A stretch of DNA of 64,000 nt, taken from positions 372,001-436,000 of the forward strand of contig NZ_CP124050.1 in the NCBI RefSeq assembly GCF_030440365.1, in the 5' to 3' direction. Source of the stretch: [Borrelia] lusitaniae (lineage in GTDB: Bacteria > Spirochaetota > Spirochaetia > Borreliales > Borreliaceae). Both the position numbers and the translations under genes were made by a program. The stretch's first letter is position 1. Each line of letters opens with the position of its first letter. Positions 36,913 to 45,892 of the stretch are shown here, piece by piece. The notes below the pieces were generated by a model. It was given only the letters and a program-made list of their open reading frames with translations, ran no database searches and was not told the origin of the DNA.

Positions 36913-37761
36913 TTACTTTATTACAACAAGTTTTCCGTCTTGCAAAAGTTTAATGTTATTACTATTTGAAAATAACTTGTTAATAGAATAATCATCAAGT
37001 ATAATGTCTGTATTCCTTTTGCCATAAATACTTTTGGCAACTAATTTTAAAGGACGATGTCCAACTCTATTTTTATTGCTATAAAGAACATCATTGCTAT
37101 ACTCAAGCATTCCCCATTTTTTCAAAGCCTCTGAGGAAACCATTCTTTTATCAAAATATGGTCTAATGTTTTCATCATAAATTTTAATAAAAAAAGAGTC
37201 TTCTAATTTTTTAGAACCAAAAGCATTATCGTAAACTTCACCTACATAAATCACAATTCCTGTATACTCGGTTTTATCAACATCAGAATTTACTAATGGA
37301 TAAAAAGCTTTATAAGGTTTTTCATGCGAAAAAAATAAATTTATAAAATCAGGAAAAAGGCTAAGTTCATACCTAACAGTCAGACTTCTTAAATCTTCTG
37401 AATATTTTATGTAAGATCTTTTCAAGATACTGTTAGGACCTGAAAAATTCAGTATTAAGCTTGGATTTAGATCAAAATAATTCTTAAAAGTATTCTCAGA
37501 GTCCATAATTATCTTAAAAAGAGACTCTCTTATTAACGTATCTTTAAAATCATTAATAGTTGCTATTAGTTTAGACGCTGTATTTAAACCTACTGGTCTA
37601 AATTCATTTTCATTAATTTCCTTAACAATGTCAAAACAAATAACCTTCCTATCCCAATCAATTATTCTATGCACGCTTGTCTCGGCAATCTCATCTTTTA
37701 TTACAGAAACATTAGAATAAAGTAGAAATAAACAACTAAAAAGAAACTTAATAAAATGCAT
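36913..37761 (-). CDS. Exported protein of unknown function
   Basis: I recognise no family. The 282-residue protein starts with a short signal peptide-like stretch (residues 4-20) without a lipobox, then a mixed alpha/beta region rich in Asp, Asn, Lys and aromatic residues. It lies 13 bases after the lipoprotein gene at 37775-38806 on the same strand, so the two are likely co-expressed and both envelope-located. It corresponds by position to B31 BB0397. Antisense and overlapping frames show no alternative gene. Confidence 0.65.
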   Translation of the reverse strand: MHFIKFLFSCLFLLYSNVSVIKDEIAETSVHRIIDWDRKVICFDIVKEINENEFRPVGLNTASKLIATINDFKDTLIRESLFKIIMDSENTFKNYFDLNPSLILNFSGPNSILKRSYIKYSEDLRSLTVRYELSLFPDFINLFFSHEKPYKAFYPLVNSDVDKTEYTGIVIYVGEVYDNAFGSKKLEDSFFIKIYDENIRPYFDKRMVSSEALKKWGMLEYSNDVLYSNKNRVGHRPLKLVAKSIYGKRNTDIILDDYSINKLFSNSNNIKLLQDGKLVVIK

Positions 37762-37774
37762 TATCTCCTTCCTA

Positions 37775-38806
37775 TTATTTTTTACCTAAATATACACCTA
37801 TCCAAGTCCAACCATTATTAATTTCTGGATCTTTAGGATAAACAATTCTTTTAAAAACAAAATACCATTCCCGAATATGATCCCAGCCGCTTGATTCAAG
37901 ATAAGATATATCATCGCTAGAATCAGCCTCAAGATGCTTTGCAAATTGTATTCCGTTTTTTCTTCTTACTCCAAGCCTAATCATCGTGGTTAAAAAGCTG
38001 TTAGTATTAATGGAATTGCTTTTTCCACCCTTTTGATCCCAGCTTTGAATAAAAAAATTATTTTTATCTCTTATATTAAGTAGTTTAGAAGTATCCCCTG
38101 AAAGAACAAAATTTTTAACATCCTGGATTAAATCTCCTAAATTTCTATAAACAACAAATTCTGGATTGTTAAAGTAATTAATTTTTGTAACGACATTAAA
38201 ATAATCTCTAGAATCTATTTTTAAATGTGACCTTGGAATTGAAAGAAATTTTTTATAGTAAAAATAAGATTCATCATAATCTTGAATATCTTCCAAGCTT
38301 AATGCAAGATTATAAAAATAATTACCCTTCTCCTCATTATTTAAATTATCAATATCTGTATTTAATATAAACTTGTAATAATTGACCTTATCGATTGAAT
38401 CAATATTTAAGTTAACAATCTTTTTAGCCACTATTGTTTTAACTGAACGGTTTTCATAAACATAATCATCAAAATTGTCAACAACATGTTTATAAATACT
38501 AAAGGCTACAAAATCTTCTCCCATAGAACTATAAATATTGCCCATTAAATAAAGATACAAAGGATAATATTCTCTAGACTCATCATCAATAATTCCACTA
38601 TTTACAATTTCTAAAGCATTTTCATAATTTTTACTTGCAATATATATGCTAACAGCCCTATCAACAATAAGAAATTTATCCAATCTATTCTTATTAGAAG
38701 ATTTTAAAAGATGGGTAAGATTTTGAATCTCGCTTTGTTTTTGTTTGCAAGAAGTAAATAAAAATAAAATCAAAATGAATTTAGCAATTCCAGTCAATAG
38801 ATTCAT
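37775..38806 (-). CDS. Predicted lipoprotein with tetratricopeptide-like helices
   Basis: The 343-residue protein has a lipoprotein leader with lipobox F-T-S-C (Cys20), followed by a Lys/Gln-rich tether. Residues about 50-190 show a run of helix pairs with Tyr/Ala/Leu spacing reminiscent of TPR units (for example the NYENALEIVNSG and YPLYLYLMGNIYSSMG stretches). The C-terminal third is different and has a Trp-rich end (GWDHIREWYFVF, NNGWTWIGVYLG). It heads a two-gene unit with the exported protein at 36913. Function is unknown; by position it matches B31 BB0398. Confidence 0.7.
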   Translation of the reverse strand: MNLLTGIAKFILILFLFTSCKQKQSEIQNLTHLLKSSNKNRLDKFLIVDRAVSIYIASKNYENALEIVNSGIIDDESREYYPLYLYLMGNIYSSMGEDFVAFSIYKHVVDNFDDYVYENRSVKTIVAKKIVNLNIDSIDKVNYYKFILNTDIDNLNNEEKGNYFYNLALSLEDIQDYDESYFYYKKFLSIPRSHLKIDSRDYFNVVTKINYFNNPEFVVYRNLGDLIQDVKNFVLSGDTSKLLNIRDKNNFFIQSWDQKGGKSNSINTNSFLTTMIRLGVRRKNGIQFAKHLEADSSDDISYLESSGWDHIREWYFVFKRIVYPKDPEINNGWTWIGVYLGKK

Positions 38807-39026
38807 AAGAGTATTTTACAATATAAACTATACATAATAAAATAAACACCTTAATTTAAAAAATTATCAAAATTTTTATAAATGCTAACTTAGCAGGATC
38901 ACATTTTATATTAATACCAATACAACAAAACTAAAATTTAAATTAAAACTTTAGTACAAAAACCACAAACATTTAACAAACAAACAAAAATCATTTCATA
39001 ATTGATAAATTATGATCATAAAAACA

Positions 39027-39056
39027 TTGAAAAAAAATCTTATAATAACCTATAAT
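39027..39056 (+). promoter_or_regulatory. Probable sigma-70 promoter of the ankyrin-repeat gene
   Basis: TTGAAA at 39027-39032 and TATAAT at 39051-39056 with an 18-base spacer, followed by about 77 bases to the ATG at 39140. This is the only recognisable element in the 333-base gene-free stretch 38807-39139, which is otherwise A+T-rich and separates the divergent lipoprotein gene from the ankyrin gene. Confidence 0.55.
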
Positions 39057-39139
39057 AAATGTGAATTTAATATATAGCTTTAAAAAACAACCATCTAAAA
39101 TTAGACACTTTATTAAAGGAATACAAAATTTCACAAAAC

Positions 39140-39778
39140 ATGAAAAAAGAATGCATTATACTTTTACTGTTGCTACAAATAATAATAAATTTAAATTCAA
39201 CAAACACCGATACAAGTACCTCAATAGTAAAAGAATTGCAAAAAAATTTATATGCTTTTAATGATAAAGAATATCAAAACAACAAAGACGCTTTAAGTGA
39301 ATTTATAAATTCAATAAATATAAACGACAAAAAAACCTTACAAAATTTAGAAAAAATTAAAAATGATCTTTTTATAGTATCTGTTTTTTTCAACAATAAA
39401 AAAGGAGTTTTAATTGCACTAAATCTTGGAGCAGAAATAAACTTTAAATATAAAATATCTCCAATTTCAATTTCAATAATAAACAATGAATTTGAAATCA
39501 TAAAAATATTGGTAGACTATGGAATAAGCCTTAATCAAATAGATGATACCGGCCATTCTCCAATATTTTGGGCAATATATACTAATAACGAAAAAGTATT
39601 TGAATTTTTAAAAGAAAGTGGCGCTGATTTAAGTTTAACTCTTGAAAATAGAAAAACACCAATGCAAGCCGCACTAGAAACAGAAAATATAAAACTAATT
39701 AAAGCTCTAGAAAAGAAAAAAATTTACATTGACGACAATTATAAAAAAAAACTAAAGCGCTTAAAAACAAAAAAATAA
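39140..39778 (+). CDS. Exported ankyrin-repeat protein
   Basis: The 212-residue protein begins with a signal-peptide-like segment (MKKE, then hydrophobic 5-17). From about residue 85 it has ankyrin repeats: the KKGVLIALNLGAEINFKYKISPI unit (split here by function only), then NEFEIIKILVDYGISLNQID, GHSPIFWAIYTNNEKVFEF and KTPMQAALETENIKLIKALE. Ankyrin repeats mediate protein contacts. No good ribosome site lies just before the ATG; AAAGGA is 20 bases upstream, so the start is not certain. It stands alone on the + strand and corresponds by position to B31 BB0399. Confidence 0.75.
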   Translation: MKKECIILLLLLQIIINLNSTNTDTSTSIVKELQKNLYAFNDKEYQNNKDALSEFINSININDKKTLQNLEKIKNDLFIVSVFFNNKKGVLIALNLGAEINFKYKISPISISIINNEFEIIKILVDYGISLNQIDDTGHSPIFWAIYTNNEKVFEFLKESGADLSLTLENRKTPMQAALETENIKLIKALEKKKIYIDDNYKKKLKRLKTKK

Positions 39779-39807
39779 TCAAAATTCTAGCAAAATAAAA
39801 AATAAAT

Positions 39808-41364
39808 TTAATACCCATCAGATACTTGGATATTTTTATCTTTATCAATGAGATCTTTGTATATAAAAGATTTTTTAGCAAGTGTCTCTTTTAAATCTTT
39901 AGAAAAGGGTAAATTTCTCCACATTATACCACGTACCAATTTTTCAAGCTTTTGAATTCCTTTGCTTTCTTTTTCTATCCAAAGAAAATAATCTTCTAGA
40001 AAAAAATTTTTAACATTTCCTTTTTTAATATATTTAACATAATAATCGTAATATTGGCCTGTAATTCCTGTTTCCATCCATCTAAAAGAAGCTTGTTCTT
40101 TTGCAAGTTCCCAAACAAAATCACCAATACCTAAAATAACCGCTTTTCTTAAGTTTTTAGCATACATAGGTATTAATATTTTACCCCTACCACTTGCTCT
40201 ATTCTTAACATCAATTGATTCCCAACAAATTCCCTTATCACCATAAGAAGGTATTAATATAAAATAAGGAACTACTCTAAGCAAATCTCCTCTATACGCT
40301 TTTTGAAAAAGTCTGGGCTGAATATCTTCGATTTCCCGAACAAGCTGCATAATTCTTTCTCTGCTTCCAAAAAATTGAGGATTAGCAATTATATTATTTC
40401 TCAAAAGAATAGGAAAATGATTGCCTTTTGGCCCTATTGCAAGTTTATTAGCACTTCTAATAACTTCAACTTCATCATATGCAATATTTGATTCAACAGA
40501 CGTTCCAATATTGTTCATTTTATTTTGAATTTCAAAAAGCTCTCTGTTAGCATCTTTAATCTTATCAATAAAAACATTGATATCTCGATTTGATTTAATA
40601 AGATCATCAACATAATCACCAGCAAAATTTAAAGGCTTTAAAATCGAATTAGCATAAGGACTTCGCACTCCGTATTCAGGCATATAAGCTAAATCATTTT
40701 GGCTGCTATTTAAAAATAAAAACTCAAACATACTTCTTAACTTAGAAAGAGCCTCTTGCCTAATCTTATCAGTTCTCTTAAGACTACTTTTTGCAAAATC
40801 AATATTTGCCAAAAGTTTTTCTTTCTTATTGAGTAAAATTTTTTCCATATCTTCTTCTTTAAAATTATCCATCGGCAAATCAGTTGCTAATCTACTAAGC
40901 TTAAAACTATTAACTCCATAAAGCCATTCATCAAAATAAATAAAAGATTCATTATAATGATTATCCCAAATAGTTTTTGAAATTAACAGCTGAATTTCAG
41001 ATCCAAGTGCATTTGGAATAAGGGCAGCAAATCTAAATAAAATTTTCTGCTCCAAAGTTAGTTTTGAAATGTTTTTTGAAATTGACCTGAGAAAAGCCCA
41101 ATAGATGTTAATCACTTGATTATATTTCAAAAACTTATCAACCTCTTCTGACTGAGGATTTAAATAATCTACTAAAACTTTATGAAGCTTGAGACCAATT
41201 TCTTTACTACTTGAAATAAGATTTTTATAAAAATCTTTAGTAAAAAATTGCTTATCATGCTCTTCTAAAGTTAAAATATTTGGCAATCTTGAATCTAAAT
41301 TTGTATCTACAGAATCAGGATATTTATACAAAAAGCCCCCAGAAACATCCCCCCCCCTAAGCAA
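39808..41364 (-). CDS. Large predicted exported protein with an unclear, poly-G-interrupted 5' end
   Basis: The 518-residue frame encodes a mostly helical protein with no enzyme family that I recognise; it corresponds by position to B31 BB0400. The 5' end is odd. The frame can start only at a TTG (41364) with no ribosome site, and then reads through nine Gs (41349-41357 on the complementary strand). A different frame just upstream, open from 41426 to the G run, encodes a hydrophobic signal-like peptide ending in VLLFCLGG; it would join the main frame exactly if the run had ten or seven Gs. So the protein is either out of frame here, switches by slippage, or contains a sequencing error. The mature region DVSGGFLYKYPDS onward looks intact. 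Confidence 0.6.
   Translation of the reverse strand: MLRGGDVSGGFLYKYPDSVDTNLDSRLPNILTLEEHDKQFFTKDFYKNLISSSKEIGLKLHKVLVDYLNPQSEEVDKFLKYNQVINIYWAFLRSISKNISKLTLEQKILFRFAALIPNALGSEIQLLISKTIWDNHYNESFIYFDEWLYGVNSFKLSRLATDLPMDNFKEEDMEKILLNKKEKLLANIDFAKSSLKRTDKIRQEALSKLRSMFEFLFLNSSQNDLAYMPEYGVRSPYANSILKPLNFAGDYVDDLIKSNRDINVFIDKIKDANRELFEIQNKMNNIGTSVESNIAYDEVEVIRSANKLAIGPKGNHFPILLRNNIIANPQFFGSRERIMQLVREIEDIQPRLFQKAYRGDLLRVVPYFILIPSYGDKGICWESIDVKNRASGRGKILIPMYAKNLRKAVILGIGDFVWELAKEQASFRWMETGITGQYYDYYVKYIKKGNVKNFFLEDYFLWIEKESKGIQKLEKLVRGIMWRNLPFSKDLKETLAKKSFIYKDLIDKDKNIQVSDGY
41349..41357 (-). repeat. Nine-base G homopolymer at the 5' end of a large exported-protein gene
   Basis: Nine consecutive C residues on the + strand (G on the coding strand) in a genome where such runs are rare. 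They lie exactly where a signal-like frame and the main protein frame meet, so a change in run length would switch frames. Confidence 0.85.
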
Positions 41365-41470
41365 AATAGCAATACAAATACAATTGTAACTCTAAAGTTT
41401 ATATTTACAAAAAAATTTAGTACTATTTATTATGCACAATGTACCTTAAATCTCTGAAAGGAAAAGTCAT

Positions 41471-42673
41471 ATGAATGTAAAAATCAATTTTTTTTTCACT
41501 ATGCCCATTGGAATACTTTTGGGATTATTTTTCCCTCTTGGAATTTACAGCTCTTTATCTCATGCTTTTATAAGATTGTCATACTTATCTCTTATTCCTT
41601 TTTTAATATTTTCAATTCCATTGGGGATTGAAAATATTATTGAAAATAAAAACTTTAAAAAACTCTTTAGTAAAACAATTTATTATGGAATCTTAACTAA
41701 CCTATCTGGAGTTGCTCTATCAATAACAGCTGCGGTAATATATCTTCCACAAAGAATTCCAATACTAGAAAAAACAATACAAAATACATATTTTTTTGAA
41801 AAAGAAGCTTTATTAGAAACATTTTTCCCAAAAAATATTTTCAAAATATTTACGTCTAGCAATCCAAATCTACTAAGCATTTACATGATTTCAATAATAA
41901 TAGGCACCAGCTTTTATTATGCAAAACAAAAAGGCAGAATAGCTAGAGAATTAATGCTAAGCGCATCTAATCTTTTTTACCATGCAAACGGATTTATTGC
42001 AAAAATATTAAATATAGGAATCATTTTTATAACAGCAGATTACACTACAAGCTTAAAAAGCTTCAAGGATTATCAAAATTACACAAATAGCATAACATTT
42101 TTTTTGGTATGGACAATTATAATTTTATTCGTAATATTGCCAACAATTAGTTATAGATTAACAAAAAATTTTAAAATGATATATAAAGGAATCTTTGTAT
42201 CATTTCAAAACATAATATTTTCAGGACTAGCAAAAGATTCTTATTCCCCTTATGTGATATTAATAGAAGATATTAAAAATGAAAGAATAAATATTAAAAA
42301 ATCTATAATTATAAACATACCTCTAATAAATTTTGTTTCTAAATTTGGGACTATTTTTGTTTCGGTAATATCATTTTTTATAATTTTAAAATCATATTCT
42401 AGTTTACCTATTTCTATCTACGAAATAAGTTATATGAGCACTTTAGCATTTTTTTTTGTATTTGCATTTCCTCATATACCAAATAGCTTAATTTACATAA
42501 TTACAATGCTTTGCTCCACTTATACAGAGGGAATAGAGCTAAATGTTTCTAACATAACACCAATGCTGCCAATTTTAATCTCTTTAGCTTTGGTAATTGA
42601 CTTTGCTTTTAACATTGCAATCATTCATATAATAAACTTTAAAGAATTAAAAGATGAAGAAAAAATTAATTAA
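41471..42673 (+). CDS. Sodium:dicarboxylate (glutamate/aspartate) symporter family transporter
   Basis: This 400-residue integral membrane protein has about eight to ten hydrophobic segments and resembles the DAACS family: the N-terminal PIGILLGLFFPLG helix, the LSLIPFLIFSIPLGIENI segment and the late SNITPMLPILISLALVIDFAFNIAI region corresponding to the substrate- and sodium-binding hairpin. Conserved serines of HP1 are less clear, so substrate is uncertain; Borrelia annotations call it a glutamate transporter. AAAGGA eight bases before the ATG fixes the start. It diverges from the gene at 39808-41364 and converges with proS. Confidence 0.78.
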   Translation: MNVKINFFFTMPIGILLGLFFPLGIYSSLSHAFIRLSYLSLIPFLIFSIPLGIENIIENKNFKKLFSKTIYYGILTNLSGVALSITAAVIYLPQRIPILEKTIQNTYFFEKEALLETFFPKNIFKIFTSSNPNLLSIYMISIIIGTSFYYAKQKGRIARELMLSASNLFYHANGFIAKILNIGIIFITADYTTSLKSFKDYQNYTNSITFFLVWTIIILFVILPTISYRLTKNFKMIYKGIFVSFQNIIFSGLAKDSYSPYVILIEDIKNERINIKKSIIINIPLINFVSKFGTIFVSVISFFIILKSYSSLPISIYEISYMSTLAFFFVFAFPHIPNSLIYIITMLCSTYTEGIELNVSNITPMLPILISLALVIDFAFNIAIIHIINFKELKDEEKIN

Positions 42674-42684
42674 AGCCAAATAAA

Positions 42685-44151
42685 TTAATAAGATTTGGCA
42701 AATAACACAAAATATTTAGCCCTAGAAGAACAATAAATACAAGTCATGCCTGTTAAATCCCTGGCTTTAAAATCATCAGGAATGCATCTTATTGTAGCTT
42801 TAGTTTCATTTTTAATAACATTTTCGCAATTCAAACCACCACACCAACAAGAAAGCACAAATCCAGAATAATCATTCAGATAAGCTTTAAATAAGTCGTA
42901 ACTATCCTTCCCACTTCTAAAAATCTCTTTAGTATTTAGGGCCCTAAAATTCAATGCTTTTTTAAATAAATCCTTTTGCATGCAATCAAGCTCTACTTTA
43001 ACCTTACTAACAAGAGAATCAAGTGATATTTGATACTTAAATTTTTTATCTTTATCTCTTCTTAGAATGGTAACAGAATTTAAAAGAACATCATTTATCC
43101 CTATTTCAAGACGTATTGGAATTCCTTTAAACTCAGCAGATGAAAATCTAAATCCTGGAGAACTTCTAATATCTTTATCAATTTCAACCCTAAATTCTGC
43201 TTTTTTTAAAGTTTGCACAACAAAATCAGAATGGTCTAGAATTTTTTTATTAATCTCATCTTCTTTTTTAAAAATAGGAATAACAATAATTTCTATTGGA
43301 GCAATTCGAGGCGGCAAAATCAAACCCTTCTCATCAGAATGAACCATAATCAAAGCACCAATCAACCTGGTAGAAACACCCCAACTACTAGCAAATACAT
43401 GTTTCATCTTGCCTTCTTTGTCTTGAAATTTTACATCAAACGCCTTTGCAAAATTTAAACCCAAATAATGAGATGTAGCGGCTTGAAGCGCTTTTTTATC
43501 TTGCATTAATGCTTCAATCGAATAAGTAGAAACAGCCCCCGCAAATTTTTCCTTTTCAGATTTTTTACCACAAAAAACAGGAATAGCTAAATAGTCTTCT
43601 ATAAATCTTTTATATACATCTAAAATAAGTAAAGCTTCTTCTAATGCCTCCTCTTCGGTAGCATGAGCAGTATGCCCTTCTTGCCATAAAAATTCGGTAG
43701 TGCGCAAAAAAGGCCTTGTTCTTTTTTCCCAGCGAATAACATTTGCCCATTGATTAATTTTAAGAGGAAGATCCCTGTAAGACTTAATCCACTTACTATA
43801 CATATTCCAAATAATTGTCTCAGAAGTAGGTCTTAAAACCAAAGGCTCGGCCAAACTCTCCCCACCAGCATCCTTAATAATAGCAAACTCAGGCGAAAAT
43901 CCATCAATATGATCCTTTTCTTTTTCTAAAAAACCATAAGGAATAAGCATGGGAAAATATGCATTCTCATGTCCTGTCTCTTTAAATTTTTTATCAAGTA
44001 TGCTCTGAATTTTACTCCAAATAGAATACCCATAAGGCATAATCACCATACACCCTTTTACAGGACTGTAATCAGCAAGTTTTGCTTTCTGAACTATATC
44101 TAAATACCATTTAGAATAATCATCTTCTTTTGATGCTATAAAATCACTCAT
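42685..44151 (-). CDS. proS: Prolyl-tRNA synthetase, eukaryote/archaea-like type
   Basis: This 488-residue class II enzyme charges tRNA-Pro. It lacks the editing insertion of the E. coli type and carries the extra C-terminal zinc-type domain with CWCGG and CIYCSS cysteines and a terminal SY; such an end with Tyr is typical of archaeal/eukaryotic-like ProRS. Class II motifs are visible as RPTSETIIWNMYSKWI and RWEKRTRPFLRTTEFLWQEGHTAH. It is a single-gene unit on the minus strand, 52 bases downstream of the exported-protein gene at 44204. The unusual type is a known feature of Borrelia. Confidence 0.95.
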   Translation of the reverse strand: MSDFIASKEDDYSKWYLDIVQKAKLADYSPVKGCMVIMPYGYSIWSKIQSILDKKFKETGHENAYFPMLIPYGFLEKEKDHIDGFSPEFAIIKDAGGESLAEPLVLRPTSETIIWNMYSKWIKSYRDLPLKINQWANVIRWEKRTRPFLRTTEFLWQEGHTAHATEEEALEEALLILDVYKRFIEDYLAIPVFCGKKSEKEKFAGAVSTYSIEALMQDKKALQAATSHYLGLNFAKAFDVKFQDKEGKMKHVFASSWGVSTRLIGALIMVHSDEKGLILPPRIAPIEIIVIPIFKKEDEINKKILDHSDFVVQTLKKAEFRVEIDKDIRSSPGFRFSSAEFKGIPIRLEIGINDVLLNSVTILRRDKDKKFKYQISLDSLVSKVKVELDCMQKDLFKKALNFRALNTKEIFRSGKDSYDLFKAYLNDYSGFVLSCWCGGLNCENVIKNETKATIRCIPDDFKARDLTGMTCIYCSSRAKYFVLFAKSY

Positions 44152-44203
44152 ACATTATCCTTAATAAAGCACTAAACTTCTTTAAAATGCTAAATCATTA
44201 CAT

Positions 44204-44881
44204 TTAATATTTTTTAACTTCAACCATAAACCGTTTATACTTATTCCCATAAGAATTCAACATGATTTTTTCCAAAACAAAAACAATTCCATCTTCATTT
44301 GGGAATAAAATAATCTCTCTTATTTTGTAATCAATAACATTCTTTCTATAGTAATTCTCTCTTCCAACAGTTAAATGTTTTTCTAGAGTTGAATTACAAT
44401 GTCTGACAGATAAAAAAATATTAAAAGAAGAAGAAGATTCTTGAAAATTAATATCTTTATTTACAAAAACTTGATACTCGTTTCTTGTTTTAAAATCAAC
44501 AAAATTTAACAAATCTGTTTCTGGAGTTTCACTCTTAACATAAAAATAAATTTCTCGCCCTCTTCTTAGATGATTAATTTTAAATTTCCTAACTTTAAAA
44601 TTAATCATCTTTAAGAGTTCATAAAGACTTTTGTCATAACTATCTGAGTACTCAATGTACTCTTTAAAAATTCTAGAATGTACTCCAGAGTTTGCAAAAT
44701 TATTTTTAATAACATCAACAAAGTGCACAGCAGAATAATAATATCCATTTTCAAGCCCATATTCGCCAAACATAAAATACCGATCATTATTAGAGAATCC
44801 TAAATTTTTAAAAAAAATATTTTCTGGAAACCCCAATAAAAAAGAAAAAAAATAAAAAAAAATAATATACAATTTAATCAT
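44204..44881 (-). CDS. Exported protein of unknown function
   Basis: I recognise no family. The 225-residue protein begins with an aromatic-rich hydrophobic segment (residues 3-18), a probable signal peptide cut near LGFP. The rest is rich in Asn, Tyr, Phe and Lys with a conserved-looking GEYGLENGYYYSAVHFVD stretch near residue 40. It precedes proS by 52 bases and diverges from the small gene at 45043. It corresponds by position to B31 BB0403. Confidence 0.62.
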   Translation of the reverse strand: MIKLYIIFFYFFSFLLGFPENIFFKNLGFSNNDRYFMFGEYGLENGYYYSAVHFVDVIKNNFANSGVHSRIFKEYIEYSDSYDKSLYELLKMINFKVRKFKINHLRRGREIYFYVKSETPETDLLNFVDFKTRNEYQVFVNKDINFQESSSSFNIFLSVRHCNSTLEKHLTVGRENYYRKNVIDYKIREIILFPNEDGIVFVLEKIMLNSYGNKYKRFMVEVKKY

Positions 44882-45042
44882 AAGCTTTGTATAAGTTTAA
44901 TTACAAATAAATTATGTACCAAACTTATTTGTAATTAATTTAGTCTTAATTAAAATAATATCAAACAACATTTCAAATTCAAAACTTTGATATACTATTT
45001 GTTTATAGATAAAGCTTAATATTCAAATTTTTGGGATAAGTT

Positions 45043-45267
45043 TTGAACAAAGAGATTAATAGCCTAAAATTAGTTTCAAAATTCTTAAGGCAAATAAACA
45101 AGATTAACATTAATATCCAGTCAGGTAGTATAATAATACCTGTATTTGTGATTAAAAATTTTTTGATAAAATTTTACTATCAAAATAAGCAAATAAATAT
45201 CAATATTTTTAATTTTTTATGCTTTATTAAAAATATTGAGAAGATAATATCTAAGATAAGGATATAA
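45043..45267 (+). CDS. Small hypothetical protein upstream of the BB0405-type porin gene
   Basis: The 74-residue frame starts with TTG preceded by GGGATAAG, a weak ribosome site. It is hydrophobic and basic, rich in Ile, Asn, Lys and Phe, with no motif that I recognise. It ends 15 bases before the next ATG, so it may belong to the same transcript as the two outer-membrane genes. Its position fits B31 BB0404. Composition is close to the background of the region, so it could also be non-coding. Confidence 0.45.
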   Translation: MNKEINSLKLVSKFLRQINKININIQSGSIIIPVFVIKNFLIKFYYQNKQININIFNFLCFIKNIEKIISKIRI

Positions 45268-45282
45268 AAAAGGAGAATTTCA

Positions 45283-45882
45283 ATGAGAATGCTATTAGCA
45301 ACAATAACAATACTTATATTAACAGCGGGTTTATTAACTGCCCAATCAAAAAGCAAAGGTATGGCTGAAGATGACTTTTATTTTGATAAACTTATTGAAA
45401 AAGAAGAGTCTGTAAATCGTTTATTTGGAATAGGCTTTGGGATTGGATATCCACTTACAAATATTACAATATCTGTTCCATATGTAGACATAGACCTTGG
45501 CTACGGAGGATTTGTAGGGCTTAACCCCAACAATTTCATGCCCTATGTTGTAGTAGGAATAGATATTTTATTTAAAGATGAAATACATAAAAACACTATG
45601 ATTTCTGGCGGCATTGGAGTAGGTGCAGATTGGTCAAAAGGAAATCCTGAAAAACCCGAAGAAGAAGGAGAAAATGCAATTCAAGCAGATTCTCTTCAAA
45701 ATAGAATAGGGATTGTAGTAAGACTGCCTTTAGTAATAGAATATAGCTTTCTTAAAAATATTGTGATTGGATTTAAAGCTGTTGCTACTATTGGAACAAC
45801 TATGTTATTTAGCAGCCCACTGTCATTTGAAGGAGCAAGATTTAATTTCTTGGGCACGGGCTTTATAAAAATATATATATAA
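45283..45882 (+). CDS. Outer-membrane beta-barrel protein, BB0405 type
   Basis: The 199-residue precursor has a signal peptide (residues 1-20, cut near LTAQ). The mature part shows barrel-like strands and glycine-rich turns, with the hallmark PYVDIDLGYGGFVGL stretch near residue 65 and GGIGVGADWSKG near 108, both shared with the next gene. Orthologues in B. burgdorferi are integral outer-membrane, surface-exposed proteins reported to bind host factors. AAAGGAGAA before the ATG is a strong ribosome site. With the following paralogue 11 bases downstream it forms a two-gene unit. Confidence 0.85.
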   Translation: MRMLLATITILILTAGLLTAQSKSKGMAEDDFYFDKLIEKEESVNRLFGIGFGIGYPLTNITISVPYVDIDLGYGGFVGLNPNNFMPYVVVGIDILFKDEIHKNTMISGGIGVGADWSKGNPEKPEEEGENAIQADSLQNRIGIVVRLPLVIEYSFLKNIVIGFKAVATIGTTMLFSSPLSFEGARFNFLGTGFIKIYI

Positions 45883-45892
45883 TGGAGAATAA

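Noticed and set aside
39061..39261. A 66-codon + frame overlapping the start of the ankyrin-repeat gene
   Set aside because: It overlaps the better-supported gene in another frame, lacks a ribosome site, has low-complexity Lys/Asn/Phe content, and its start coincides with the promoter's expected transcription start.
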